A stretch of 64,000 nucleotides of DNA from UBA4582 sp965657335 (GTDB lineage: Bacteria; Pseudomonadota; Gammaproteobacteria; Pseudomonadales; Azotimanducaceae): positions 1-64,000 of the forward strand of contig CBFHOH010000018.1 in NCBI GenBank assembly GCA_965657335.1, read 5' to 3'. Made by a program: the position numbers and the translations under genes. Shown here piece by piece: positions 1 through 8,874 of the stretch. The number at the start of each line of letters is the position of its first letter. The stretch's first letter is position 1. Below the pieces are notes generated by a model, which searched no databases, was not told the origin of the DNA, and saw only the letters and a list, made by a program, of their open reading frames with translations.

Positions 1-776
1 AGTATGTCTGGCATTTCGATCAGTTGGGCCCGTTCACCGTCGGGCGAGTGAACGGTTATTCCCCCTGTAATGAGTGTGGCAACGCAGATGTTACCCTCTG
101 CATCGACAGCCAGTGAGTCAAACATGTGGTAGTCAGGTATTTGAGCCAGCATGCGCCTGGCACCGTCGATCACGCCGGGTTCGGAGATATCGAAACTCCA
201 GAGTCTGCCCGTTGGCGTTTCAGCAACATAGAGCTGGTCTTCAGCGGGTGATAGGCCAATACCATTTGGGGCTTCCATAGGGAAGATGACTTCCCTGATG
301 TGTTGACCGTCGATGGTGGCATAGTAGACGCCAGTGCGGTCTTTGTCTCTAGGGCGATTCTTACCATGATCGGTAAACCAAAACCCGCCTTGACGATCAA
401 ACACGATATCGTTCGGACCTCGCAAAGGATTGCCGTTGCATTCGGTGTAGAGCACGTTGACCTCGCCACTCGAAAGGTCGACTCGCTCGATTCTTCCGCC
501 GCTATAATCGTTTGGCTGGTCTCCCGGAAAGACCAGGCTGTTTCGCTCATGCCACTCAAAACCACCGTTATTACAGATATAGCAGGCACCGTCTGGCCCT
601 ATAGCTGCACCATTGGGTCCGCCTCCAGGTGTTGCTATGACCTCGATGCTACCTTCCGGGGATACGCGGCTGACAGTGCCTCGCTGGATTTCAACCACAA
701 TAATACTGCCGTCGGGCATAGCGATTGGGCCTTCGGGAAACTGCAAGCCAGTGGCGATTTCTGTTATTTGGTGCAT
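1..776 (-). CDS. SMP-30/gluconolactonase/LRE-like hydrolase, C-terminus cut by window edge
   Basis: The reverse strand reads open from an ATG at 776 to base 1 without a stop, giving about 258 residues of a six-bladed beta-propeller lactonase. The SMP-30 family hydrolyses sugar lactones and related esters with one divalent metal. The likely metal and active-site residues are all present: Glu15 in FPEGP, Asn122 in GPND, Asn171 in APNG and Asp220 in DSLAVD. No signal peptide is seen, so it is probably cytoplasmic. GGAAG lies just before the ATG and an in-frame TAA lies five codons further upstream, which fixes the start. Only the last blade is missing. It diverges from the reductase gene at 1026. 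The family is clear; the substrate is not. Confidence 0.88.
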   Translation of the reverse strand, partial: MHQITEIATGLQFPEGPIAMPDGSIIVVEIQRGTVSRVSPEGSIEVIATPGGGPNGAAIGPDGACYICNNGGFEWHERNSLVFPGDQPNDYSGGRIERVDLSSGEVNVLYTECNGNPLRGPNDIVFDRQGGFWFTDHGKNRPRDKDRTGVYYATIDGQHIREVIFPMEAPNGIGLSPAEDQLYVAETPTGRLWSFDISEPGVIDGARRMLAQIPDYHMFDSLAVDAEGNICVATLITGGITVHSPDGERAQLIEMPDI

Positions 777-1025
777 GTCTTTTTCTTCCGGTTATTCTGG
801 GTATGGTATCAACGATACGGTCAACGTTATCTGCGTAATACTATATAGTCGAACAGTGATTCAGGAAAGAGGGTGCAACCTGAATTAGAACCGGCGGTGC
901 CCACCATAGAATACAGAAACCTCTGTGCATGATGTTGCCTGCTGACCAGCGTGACACCACATTGGGCTAAAACTAAGGCGAACAGCGAGGTAAACATCAT
1001 CAAAAATTTTTCGGAACGGCAAGTC

Positions 1026-2007
1026 ATGCTTGTGGTTGGCGCGAGTGGCATTGTTGGCCGAGCAGCGCTCGAGCTCTTTGACCAACTGCCCGGTTGGGGG
1101 GCTATCGGTATATCTCGTCGTGTGCCTGACCTTCCTGATGTTGAACATATCGCTCTGGACCTTACCAATGCAGAAGCGTGCGCGCGTGTGGCGGCAGAGT
1201 TGCATCAGGTTACTCACGTGATTTATGCCGCTTTGTTTGAGAAGCCAGGTTTGCTGGCGGGTTGGACAGAGCCTGATCAAATGCAAACAAACCTACAAAT
1301 GTTGAAAAACATCATGGTGCCCTTGCAGCGTTCAGCACTGGGATTGCAGCATGTCAGCTTGTTACAGGGCACCAAGGCCTATGGCGCGCACGTCGGACGG
1401 ATGCGTGTCCCGGGTAAAGAACAGGCACCACGAGTTGAACATCCGAATTTCTATTGGCTGCAGGAAGATTGGTTAAAGGCGCAGCGCGCGCAGGCTTCTT
1501 GGCATTTCACTATCTGGCGACCACCTTTGATCATTGGTCACGCTATTGGTGCACCGATGAATGTGCTTAGTGTGATTGGTATCTACGGCGCTTTGGCCGC
1601 CGCCTCGAAAAACGCGGGTACCGATGGGTTTGGTTGGCCCGGTGGGGTCTGTGGACCCATCGACGCGGTTGATGCACGATTGCTTGCTCGCGCTTTTGCC
1701 TGGGCCGTCAAAGCAGGTCAACCCGAGGCTGTTGGCAATGACAATTGTGGCGCCGTGAGCCAGGCTGCTGTGGACCAGACGTTCAATGTGACCAATGGCG
1801 ATGTGTTTTTACCAAGTGGGATTTGGCCGCGGTTGGCCGAGTGTTTTGGATTAAAGACCGGCGCAGATAACCCGCAACGTCTGCAAGATTCATTACCACC
1901 GCAAGCTGCACGATGGGATCAATTGGTAGCAACACACGAATTGCAAGCGCCGGCTCTTGACAGGTTTGTCGGAGATTCGTTGATTTATACCGATGTTTTT
2001 TTTAATG
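1026..2007 (+). CDS. PRISE-like SDR (progesterone 5-beta-reductase/iridoid synthase family), C-terminus lost in gap
   Basis: This is an atypical short-chain dehydrogenase. The N-terminus carries the nucleotide-binding motif GASGIVG, followed by an SRR that suggests NADPH, and later QGTKAYG, NFYW and WRPPLIIG, which are typical of the plant progesterone 5-beta-reductase/iridoid synthase group and its bacterial relatives. Those enzymes reduce the C=C bond of enones. About 327 residues are visible, against roughly 355-390 for the family, so about 40 C-terminal residues fall in the N run. The ATG at 1026 puts the Rossmann strand at the very N-terminus; an in-frame GTG at 951 would add 25 residues. 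No strong Shine-Dalgarno sequence supports either. A role in terpenoid or steroid conversion would suit the rest of the window, but that is inference. Confidence 0.75.
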
Positions 2008-2104
2008 NNNNNNNNNNNNNNNNNNNNNNNNNNNNNNNNNNNNNNNNNNNNNNNNNNNNNNNNNNNNNNNNNNNNNNNNNNNNNNNNNNNNNNNNNNNNN
2101 NNNN
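2008..2104. other. Assembly gap (97 N) of understated length
   Basis: The run of N separates two convergent genes that both lose their 3' ends here. The reductase lacks about 40 residues and the crotonase about 140, together near 550 bp, so 97 N cannot be the true distance. Confidence 0.9.
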
Positions 2105-2449
2105 CTGTACGGCTGCGATCGTTGGTTTCTTCACGTCCCGCCAGCGAAGTGAGTTTTCAATATAGAGATGCCATGACCGATTCAATCTACCCATAGTGCC
2201 ATCCCCAAAGGGCTTGGTTGCTGCGTCTTCCTTCTCTTCCGGGGTGCCCAAGTCATGACCGGCAGAAAAATGTTCGCCGCGACCTGCGAGAATGATCACC
2301 TTTATTTCGTTGTCATAGTCAAGTTGTCGAAATGCATCTGTCATTTCATCAAGAAGCAATCTGGATTGCGCGTTGCGATACCTCGGACGGCTAAGCCAGA
2401 TTGTGGCGATGCGATTCTTCCGTTCGACTTCAATATGTTTAAACGCCAT
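2105..2449 (-). CDS. Enoyl-CoA hydratase/isomerase (crotonase) family, N-terminal part only
   Basis: About 115 N-terminal residues of a crotonase are present before the sequence runs into the N gap. The first oxyanion-hole element FSAGHDL is visible, and the fragment ends at KKPTIAAVQ, just before the GxxxGGG element that should follow. Crotonases act on acyl-CoA thioesters (hydration, isomerisation, ring cleavage); with the catalytic residues missing, the reaction cannot be named. The family is about 255-270 residues long. The start is fixed by AAAGGAGA seven bases before the ATG. Its upstream region is the 547 bp non-coding stretch to 2996. Confidence 0.85.
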
Positions 2450-2996
2450 CTTTGTCTCCTTTGAATTTGAGTAAGGTCAATCTTTCCACTACCTCATGAC
2501 TCCCGTGATGCCAGCCTCAAAAAGCTAGTCGATGATCTCGTCTTTTAACTTCATTTCTGAGCCCACCACAATGCTCAAATATCGATCAAGTTTAGCTGAA
2601 GTCTAGGATTCTAATTCGCTGTGCCGAAATAAGTAAGGAAAACCTGCATGTTGGTGGCCGCCAAGGTCAGGGCGTTCGCGTTGATGCCGCTAAGCAGAAA
2701 ACTGCCATGTGCTTGTCTGTAAGAGGAGTAACCGGGAACGATGCCGTTAAACTGCCGAGACGCGTTTTACTTATTCAAGAATTTTGTGGCTGCAGATAGA
2801 CAGTAGCGAAGCAATAGGTTTTCAGGGAGCTGCTTCGATGCGCACAGATAGTTAACGTTGTCATGACAGCAGTGATAGCGATTAACAAAAAGATTTGCGC
2901 AAGCACTAAATTTAGCCTCGAAACCCTGCTAGGCTGTAAAGCTGAAAGAGATAAGCTCGATAAGATGAATGCTTAAAACACGGATGGAAAAAATTT
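2450..2996. other. Non-coding stretch, 547 bp
   Basis: No gene can be supported. It separates the crotonase (minus) from the HAD phosphatase (plus), so it should hold both promoters, but no convincing -35/-10 pair or hairpin is seen. A start-less minus-strand open frame of about 50 codons ends at 2611; see the rejected list. Confidence 0.5.
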
Positions 2997-3797
2997 ATGC
3001 CTGAGGATGTAAAACTGGTTGCGCTAGATATAGACGGGACGTTGCTTGCGCCGGGCGTGCCACATAACGCGGTTCCGGATGATACCGTTGTGGGAGCCGT
3101 AAAAGCACTTCAGGATCGTGGCATAGTTGTTATGTTAGCAACGGGGCGGATGTATCCTGGTACAGCGCCGATCGCAAATCACCTAGGCATAAAAGAACCG
3201 GCTATCTGTCAGCAAGGCGCCTCCATTCACCACGCTGATGGTGAATTGCGTTATGCGTACTCAATCGATCAAGACATCGCTGCAGAGCTTTATGACTTTG
3301 CTACTAGCCATGGTTATAGTTTGGCTTGGTTTGATCATGAGCGCTACCTGGTTACCAGCATGTCACCTGCGGCGGAATTTTTTGCTGCAGTATCCGGCGT
3401 AAAAATTGAGGTAAATGCAAGACCTCACGAATCTGGTGTCAAGGCAACGGGTATCGATATCGTGAGTGATGAAAAAACCTCCAGCGATGTACATCGGCTG
3501 TTGGAAGCTCGATATGGTAGCAGGGTCGCACTGTTGGATTTCAACACGGTAACAGCGATTCACGAGCCCCGCGCGAGCAAAGGCAATGCCCTTGCTTTGA
3601 TTGCAGAGGATCTTGGCGTTGATCGTTCACAGGTGCTTGCTATCGGTGATGGCATAAACGATGTATCGATGCTCTCGTGGGCTGGCCATAGTGGAACGCC
3701 TGCCCATGGCGACTCGTATGCAAAAGACTCTGCCAAGGAGATTCTCAAAGGTGAGGGCGTCAGCGGTGTGGTCGCGCGTCTGCTTTCAGTTTTATGA
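2997..3797 (+). CDS. HAD-superfamily hydrolase, Cof-type (IIB) sugar/nucleotide phosphatase
   Basis: All four HAD motifs are present: DIDGT (Asp11 nucleophile, Asp13 acid/base), Thr49 in ATGR, Lys195 in SKGNAL, and GDGIND at 217-222 with Asp218 and Asp222 as Mg ligands. The large insert between motifs II and III is a type IIB cap, as in the Cof/YidA family, which dephosphorylates sugar phosphates, FMN, pyridoxal phosphate and similar small molecules. The 266-residue length is normal. No signal peptide, so it is cytoplasmic. It stands alone, with 547 bp upstream and 280 bp downstream free of genes. The substrate cannot be inferred. Confidence 0.88.
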   Translation: MPEDVKLVALDIDGTLLAPGVPHNAVPDDTVVGAVKALQDRGIVVMLATGRMYPGTAPIANHLGIKEPAICQQGASIHHADGELRYAYSIDQDIAAELYDFATSHGYSLAWFDHERYLVTSMSPAAEFFAAVSGVKIEVNARPHESGVKATGIDIVSDEKTSSDVHRLLEARYGSRVALLDFNTVTAIHEPRASKGNALALIAEDLGVDRSQVLAIGDGINDVSMLSWAGHSGTPAHGDSYAKDSAKEILKGEGVSGVVARLLSVL

Positions 3798-4077
3798 AGT
3801 TAGCTCCATTTCTTGGCACGCCGCCATGTCCTTCAAGAAAGCATGATAGTGCCGTACGGTATATGCCCATGAACTGGATATATGAAGCATGAGAATGCAA
3901 CTTGAGCACCCCGAGAAACAATCCTCTATCCGGCGCCTGTGTATTCACTTTTTTCAGGAGCATGCAAGCGCTGCGTTAAAGATCACGTCCGACTAAGCCA
4001 CACTCTTAGAGAGACAATAATCACGAAACACAAGACTGGCTGACTACTATGAACGCTAAGTATGCACCTGCTCGGCT

Positions 4078-5154
4078 CTACTTCCTCTCCAGTGTCAATA
4101 TCAGGGGCCAATGATCGGACGCGCCCTCTTTCGATTCAGGTCGATAACGGGCTGGTTTTCCATCTTGCGTTCTTTGCGAGTCCAATGCATTTGCCAATTG
4201 AACAGATCCCGGTCGAATTCTCCAGGAAGCAGCTGGTCCCTTAGTACCAGCAACAAGTATCATATCGAGAAAGGACCAATTGTCTTCTGGTGCGTAATAG
4301 TAAGTACCAGGGCACGCCTGACAAGTATCATGAGCCACCTCCCATTCAGTGCGAACATGCTTGTCGAGTAGCTTCTCTCTGTCATCCTCTGTACTGGTAG
4401 TATTAAAATCGCCGGCGGCGAAAACCAGTGCTTGATCTGCAAGGCCAGCGCGCAGTGTCCGCAAGTGCTGATAAGCCGCAATGCGCATTTCAGTGGGATG
4501 AAAGGGTGCGGGGAAGTGAACACTGTAGCCTGTCAGGTGAGAACCATCCGGCATTTCGAACTTGGCTTCAAGTACGCCTCGAGTATCTTTTGCGCGTTCA
4601 CTGTGTGTTTTCGTCACAAGCGGATGCAACACAGGATCATCGACCAACGGTAGCTTGCTCAAAAAAGCCACATCGATACCTCGATTATCTTTACCTTCAA
4701 TCAAGATTGACTTCTTGTAGCCTAAACCGGACAAGTACCTTAACCTTAACTGCTCAAGAATATTCTCGTTTTCAACTTCCTGCAGCGCAATGACATCTGG
4801 CCCTTGACCATCATTAACCTGTTTAATCACGCTTGAAAGTGTCTTTAACTTATCGGTGATTGCGTCGTCACTCCAGTCCAGCTCCGAGCATTCTTTACGC
4901 CAAAATCGATTCTTAATCTTGGCGCATGCCGCTTGATGTGCTTTACCCTGTTTGTCGGCAATAGGAAGATAAGCTTTGTCATCCTTGCCCGGGTCATCGA
5001 GGTTGTCAAACAAGTTTTGCACGTTCAATGTCATCAACGTAACGTTGGGCAAGGATTCATTCTTGCTCGCTACGGGCTGGATTAGCGTGTCAGAATGACA
5101 GGCACTCATCGCCAAGGTCATGATAGCTAGCGCAATATTTCTCATCTTAAGCAT
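4078..5154 (-). CDS. Endonuclease/exonuclease/phosphatase (EEP) family, probable lipoprotein
   Basis: This DNase I-like fold protein shows the family signature in order: Asn44 in LNVQNLF, Glu126 in LQEVEN, GDFN at 248-251, and the terminal SDHWP with Asp347 and His348. Members hydrolyse phosphodiester bonds in nucleic acids, phosphoinositides or nucleotides with Mg. The N-terminus is hydrophobic and ends at Cys19 (MSAC), a plausible though not ideal lipobox, so the product is probably a membrane-anchored or exported nuclease. The ATG at 5154 is preferred because AAAAGG lies six bases upstream; the ATG at 5181 has no such site. It is last in the ABC/DUF3299 operon, 48 bp after the DUF3299 gene. 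Recovery of phosphate or of nucleic-acid-bound metal is possible but unproven. Confidence 0.82.
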   Translation of the reverse strand: MLKMRNIALAIMTLAMSACHSDTLIQPVASKNESLPNVTLMTLNVQNLFDNLDDPGKDDKAYLPIADKQGKAHQAACAKIKNRFWRKECSELDWSDDAITDKLKTLSSVIKQVNDGQGPDVIALQEVENENILEQLRLRYLSGLGYKKSILIEGKDNRGIDVAFLSKLPLVDDPVLHPLVTKTHSERAKDTRGVLEAKFEMPDGSHLTGYSVHFPAPFHPTEMRIAAYQHLRTLRAGLADQALVFAAGDFNTTSTEDDREKLLDKHVRTEWEVAHDTCQACPGTYYYAPEDNWSFLDMILVAGTKGPAASWRIRPGSVQLANALDSQRTQDGKPARYRPESKEGASDHWPLILTLERK

Positions 5155-5202
5155 CTGGTACCTTTTCAGTTTAGATCGCATTAAAGGATAGGTTAATCTG
5201 GC

Positions 5203-6036
5203 TTATGGTTCGATAAGCTCGGCGTTTTCGATTTGGTAGATCAATCCAGTTGTCGTGTTTTCGATCAATCTAAAAGTGCCACGAAGCAAAACAGGATCCC
5301 ACGAAGCTAAAATACCCTTCTCAGAAAAAACTTCAACTACACCGGCAGCGCCACCGGGTATATGAAAGAAACAGTGCGGCGGACTGGAGGTCATCAGAAA
5401 GTGCCTCTGCTCCACATCAGCATTCAACGGCATCATAAAACCCCAGATAGTGACGACCTCACCGTTATGAGATTGAACGGCATCTGGAAAGTTTACCTGA
5501 AATTTTTCTTGCTCAAAGCCAAGTTTCGCCTGCATTAAATCAGTCCAATTGAGGTCGACATCAAAAGCGGGCTTTGTTGCGAAGTCCTTTACCCGGAGGC
5601 TAATAATATTGAGATATATGCGGGTGGTGTTTTTGCCAAACGAAACGGTAATCTCATCCAACCCTTTTGTGCCTGCTATCACGCCGAACTCAACAATGCC
5701 GCTCTCGTCTGTGCTCGTCAGTGAAGTGGATTGACCGGGTGGTATAAGCATGCTGCTACCCTGCATGTTAAACTTGGGTACCAAACCGATAACCGGGCGA
5801 CCGGTCTTGGTATCTGCAGAGAGTGCAAGATTCAGTTGATCGCCTTCGATGACATCAATGACCTCTCGACCTTTATCGTCTGTGTAACTAAAACCCGAAA
5901 GAATTTCGAAGCGGTATAGCGCTTGATCATCAGCCGCGCTGGGAATGTCCTGTTTTTCTATCGCGTGTGAATGTATTGGAAAAAACAGTGGCACCATCAA
6001 CGCCAACACAACACCTAGTGAAAATTTACATCGCAT
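5203..6036 (-). CDS. Exported DUF3299 protein
   Basis: A signal peptide covers about residues 1-25 (ending SHA). Residues 30-150 look like a beta-rich Ig- or carrier-like domain. The C-terminal part carries the DUF3299 pattern: WGFMMPL, a conserved HFLMTSSPPHCFFHIPGG block with Cys and His residues that could bind a metal, and a terminal beta domain. DUF3299 proteins commonly sit beside MacB/FtsX-type ABC systems, as in the Zur-controlled PA4063-PA4066 (zrm) operon of Pseudomonas aeruginosa. The same order is seen here. The start is intact: the first part of the gene is repeated across the N run at 6054-6152. Once the repeat is collapsed, the upstream permease stops about 10 bp before this ATG, so they are one operon. 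Confidence 0.8.
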   Translation of the reverse strand: MRCKFSLGVVLALMVPLFFPIHSHAIEKQDIPSAADDQALYRFEILSGFSYTDDKGREVIDVIEGDQLNLALSADTKTGRPVIGLVPKFNMQGSSMLIPPGQSTSLTSTDESGIVEFGVIAGTKGLDEITVSFGKNTTRIYLNIISLRVKDFATKPAFDVDLNWTDLMQAKLGFEQEKFQVNFPDAVQSHNGEVVTIWGFMMPLNADVEQRHFLMTSSPPHCFFHIPGGAAGVVEVFSEKGILASWDPVLLRGTFRLIENTTTGLIYQIENAELIEP

Positions 6037-6230
6037 AATTTTTCCTTAATGGGNNNNNNNNNNNNNNNNNNNNNNNNNNNNNNNNNNNNNNNNNNNNNNN
6101 NNNNNNNNNNNNNNNNNNNNNNNNNNNNNNNNNNNNNNNNNNNNNNNNNNNNTTGGAAAAAACAGTGGCACCATCAACGCCAACACAACACCTAGTGAAA
6201 ATTTACATCGCATAATTTTTCCTTAATGGG
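5976..6230. repeat. 78-bp exact duplication on both sides of the N run (assembly overlap)
   Basis: Bases 5976-6053 and 6153-6230 are identical and touch the two edges of the N run, the right copy starting and the left copy ending exactly at the Ns. This is the form of an unmerged contig end overlap left by scaffolding, not of a biological repeat. The copy at 6153-6230 carries a false second start of the DUF3299 gene. Confidence 0.9.
6054..6152. other. Spurious assembly gap (99 N)
   Basis: Both flanks end in the same 78 bp, so the true sequence is probably continuous and this gap plus one repeat copy should be removed (177 bp in all). Confidence 0.88.
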
Positions 6231-7620
6231 TCGAGAGCGTCCGAGCGACGTTAGTTTGATAAGCCTGCCATGCAGGTAGCATCGCTGTAACAGATCCCAA
6301 CAAAAGTAATCCTGCTATCAGCAAATATTCGGTAGGTACCCACGCCCAACCACTCAAAGAGATGCCTTGAGCTTGCCCCAACCACCAGCTAAGTATCTCG
6401 ACACCACCATGAGCAAACGTAAGCCCAGCGGTAACGCCTCCGGCAGTCAGCAAAAAACCTTCCAAAAAAAGCAAATAGAACAAATCTAATCTCGTCGCGC
6501 CAAGGCATCGCATAACAGCTAAATCGCGGCGCCTCGCGCTGAGTGAGGAATATAATGCAGCGAAAATCGACAATCCTGCACCTAGCACGAGAATGCCAGC
6601 GAAGGCGTTTACCCAGTTGAGACCAACTCCAACGATCTTGAGCAAGCGAGTAATTTCATAGGCTGGTGATGCCGCCTGTAAATCCGCTTCTGCGTTCACC
6701 TCTCTGGGTAGCGTTAACGCACCTAGCGGAGATGATAGCTGGACAAGCAATAACGTGATTTCTTCTCCGTGCGATGAAGCGAGTTGTCGATCGGCCTCAG
6801 CCTCATCGTGTCTTTGATCGACTGTTCCATGATCGGGACCTTTTTTATCGTGATGGTCATGGCGCGCTTTGTTCTGACGATGATTGACTTCGTGATTTTC
6901 TGTGTGTGTTTTTCGATGATCATTGTCATTGTCATTGTCATTGTCATTGTCATTGTCACGGTCAGCGTTATGATCCGGATTTCCATTTTCCGAAGCATGC
7001 ATCAACCAGACACTTTGTGTGGAGGTCAGTATCAAGCTGTCAGCGACCGAACCTGTTGGCGCAAGAGCGCCTGTAATGCGATAACGCGCGTGTTCGTGAG
7101 CCTGTTGATTAATTACCGCGACATCACCGATAAGACCATGTGAACCTGAAAAACTATCGCCGACTTTTAAGCTTGTGGATTGTGCGACTTCGTATCCTAT
7201 CACCGCGTCAAACGGCTGGCGCCAAAGTGTTCCTTCAGAAAAATTCAGATTGTAGAGCGACAAGTATTCTGGTGTCGTACCAACAATGCGAAATCCTCGA
7301 TAACTATCTCCAAGAGATAGCGGAATTGCCGACGCAACCATCGGGTGGCCAAGCCAACGATCAACTTCAGTTGAGGCGATATTACCCGGAGGAACATCGG
7401 CGTGATAAACACCCGCGAGCACTAATTGTAAGGGGCTTCCTTCGGCCCCAATCACTAAGTCTATTCCGGCTGCATTTTTGGTCAAGGCAGAGGACAGTTG
7501 GGCGGTCACAATGAGTAGTACAGCAATAATTGCTGTGCCTAATGCCAACATTAAAATATTGACTGCTGAGGTAAGTTTTGACGCCGTTAGATTCGCTAAC
7601 GCTAATTGAAACAAACTCAT
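6223..7620 (-). CDS. MacB/FtsX-type ABC permease with His/Asp-rich metal-binding loop
   Basis: The topology is of the FtsX type: one N-terminal membrane segment (about residues 18-42), a large periplasmic region, then three C-terminal segments, with the conserved RRRDLAVMRCLGATR cytoplasmic loop. Residues 208-285 of the periplasmic region hold about a dozen His with many Asp and Asn, including (DN)6, HTENH and HDHH, which would bind zinc or a similar metal. Paired with the ATPase (4-bp overlap) and the DUF3299 protein, the system resembles P. aeruginosa PA4064-PA4066, a Zur-regulated operon. Transport of metal, or of a metal-chaperone lipoprotein across the periplasm, is inferred. The (DN)6 tract is encoded by a hexanucleotide repeat and may vary in length between strains. 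Confidence 0.83.
   Translation of the reverse strand: MSLFQLALANLTASKLTSAVNILMLALGTAIIAVLLIVTAQLSSALTKNAAGIDLVIGAEGSPLQLVLAGVYHADVPPGNIASTEVDRWLGHPMVASAIPLSLGDSYRGFRIVGTTPEYLSLYNLNFSEGTLWRQPFDAVIGYEVAQSTSLKVGDSFSGSHGLIGDVAVINQQAHEHARYRITGALAPTGSVADSLILTSTQSVWLMHASENGNPDHNADRDNDNDNDNDNDNDHRKTHTENHEVNHRQNKARHDHHDKKGPDHGTVDQRHDEAEADRQLASSHGEEITLLLVQLSSPLGALTLPREVNAEADLQAASPAYEITRLLKIVGVGLNWVNAFAGILVLGAGLSIFAALYSSLSARRRDLAVMRCLGATRLDLFYLLFLEGFLLTAGGVTAGLTFAHGGVEILSWWLGQAQGISLSGWAWVPTEYLLIAGLLLLGSVTAMLPAWQAYQTNVARTLSTH
6921..6956. repeat. Hexanucleotide microsatellite, 6 copies of CATTGT
   Basis: Six perfect tandem copies encode Asp-Asn pairs in the periplasmic loop of the permease on the minus strand. 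A change in copy number keeps the frame and changes loop length by two residues per unit. Confidence 0.95.
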
Positions 7621-8273
7621 TGATCGCTCCCAAGATTAAAAACTCGGTCGACTTGGTCCCGAACTCTCTGATCGTGAGTGACGATGGCAAGTGCTGACCC
7701 CGCGGTTTGCGTCATAGTTCGCAGTATTGCCATTGCTTCTTGGGCGTTTTTATCGTCTAACGCGGACGTGGGTTCGTCGGCCATCACGAGGGATGGTCGA
7801 TGAGCTAAAGATCGTGCTATGGCGACTCTCTGCGCCTGCCCTTGGCTAAGTTGGTACGGCTTGCTATTTAACAACTCGCCGACACCTAATTGCTCGAGCA
7901 GTTGAATCGCATAGGGTTTGTCGACGCTAACCCGCGAGAGACTTTGAGCCAGCGTAAGGTTATCAATTACACTCAGCGATGGGATCAAATACAGCCGCTG
8001 AAAAACGATGCCTATAGACTGTCCGCGTAAACGATCAGTTTGTGTTTCCGTGAGTTGAGATAGATCAATACCATTGACCTGAATAGAGCCACGGGTGGGC
8101 TTTAGCAAGCCTGCTATCAGATGGATAAACGTAGTTTTGCCGCAACCGGATGGCCCGATTAAACCGACACACTCGCCTCGGGCAACCAAAAAAGTATCGA
8201 TATCAAGCAGTGGTTGATCGTATTGGAACGCGAGGTTTCTTACTTGAAGAACGGGCGGGTCATTAGCATTCAT
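7617..8273 (-). CDS. ABC transporter ATP-binding protein (LolD/MacB-type)
   Basis: A 218-residue nucleotide-binding domain with Walker A GPSGCGKTT at 40-48, Q-loop near Gln92, signature LSQGQAQR at 142, Walker B LVMADE at 162-167, D-loop SALDD and switch His200. Length and sequence suit the LolD/MacB/FtsE group that energises FtsX-type permeases by mechanotransmission rather than by classic substrate transport. It is first in a four-gene operon; its stop overlaps the permease start by 4 bp (ATGA), so translation is coupled. The 119 bp upstream contains an interrupted inverted repeat GTTTG...CAAAC at 8331-8349, but no clear promoter or Zur site. Confidence 0.9.
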   Translation of the reverse strand: MNANDPPVLQVRNLAFQYDQPLLDIDTFLVARGECVGLIGPSGCGKTTFIHLIAGLLKPTRGSIQVNGIDLSQLTETQTDRLRGQSIGIVFQRLYLIPSLSVIDNLTLAQSLSRVSVDKPYAIQLLEQLGVGELLNSKPYQLSQGQAQRVAIARSLAHRPSLVMADEPTSALDDKNAQEAMAILRTMTQTAGSALAIVTHDQRVRDQVDRVFNLGSDQ

Positions 8274-8392
8274 TTACTTCAGAAGTTTCATACTTTGTAT
8301 TTTAAATCGCGCACGATACGAGAGTTTGCTGTTTGTTAGTCAGCCAAACTATCATGAAGTCCACTTTGTGTTTGTCGCTTTACAGGACCAAA

Positions 8393-8845
8393 TCATTCGC
8401 CGGTATCAAGCCCTATGATCTGTGCTGGCGTCATCTGCAAAGCGGCAGCAACCTGATTAAAAAATGAGATTTCGAAAACACTCGTTTGCCCGTCAGATCG
8501 AATCACATCAGAGAGCGCCTGAATAACGCTAATTCTATCTTTTACACTTAGCTTCTTCGCTGACGCGCTCAAATACCGCTCAAGTGGCGCTTTTTCAAAA
8601 AGCGCTGATTGCGCGGCGACGCGTACATCCGCGGCAGAAAAATCCTCGCCTGTTCGAGACTTGAGTACTTCTTGGACGCGCTCGACTTCAACATTTTTGA
8701 CATTCGTATCTGCTGATGTCGCACGCGCCAAAGTCATAAACAGAACCTCTTTATTGAGTAGCGCAATCTCTTGTGGTGACGTCTCTGTGCCGCTAAAAAT
8801 CTTACGAACGCTATCTAAATTAAAAATTGGCACCACGAACTCCAT
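8393..8845 (-). CDS. TerB-like helical protein
   Basis: A 150-residue all-helical protein of the TerB/COG4103 type. The segment with LATFMTLARATSAD-like helices, the repeated acidic helix starts and DVIRSDGQTSVFEISFF near residues 112-128 match the usual TerB pattern, in which conserved acidic residues may bind a metal. TerB proteins are named for tellurite resistance, but stand-alone copies are mostly of unknown, possibly metal-sensing, role. No signal peptide. It is last in the minus-strand group that starts with the iron-type alcohol dehydrogenase, 29 bp after the DUF1826 gene, and lies just upstream of the ABC operon. The family call is fairly sure; the function is not known. Confidence 0.7.
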   Translation of the reverse strand: MEFVVPIFNLDSVRKIFSGTETSPQEIALLNKEVLFMTLARATSADTNVKNVEVERVQEVLKSRTGEDFSAADVRVAAQSALFEKAPLERYLSASAKKLSVKDRISVIQALSDVIRSDGQTSVFEISFFNQVAAALQMTPAQIIGLDTGE

Positions 8846-8874
8846 TACTTTTCAGTGAAATTAAAAAATAGTAC

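Noticed and set aside
300..848. 182-codon plus-strand open frame
   Set aside because: It is the shadow of the SMP-30-like gene on the minus strand, which has the family's metal residues.
2611..2763. Minus-strand open frame of about 50 codons in the intergenic region (contains GYSSYRQAHGSFLLSG)
   Set aside because: It has no start codon, no ribosome site and no recognised family; an open frame this short in non-coding DNA is expected by chance.
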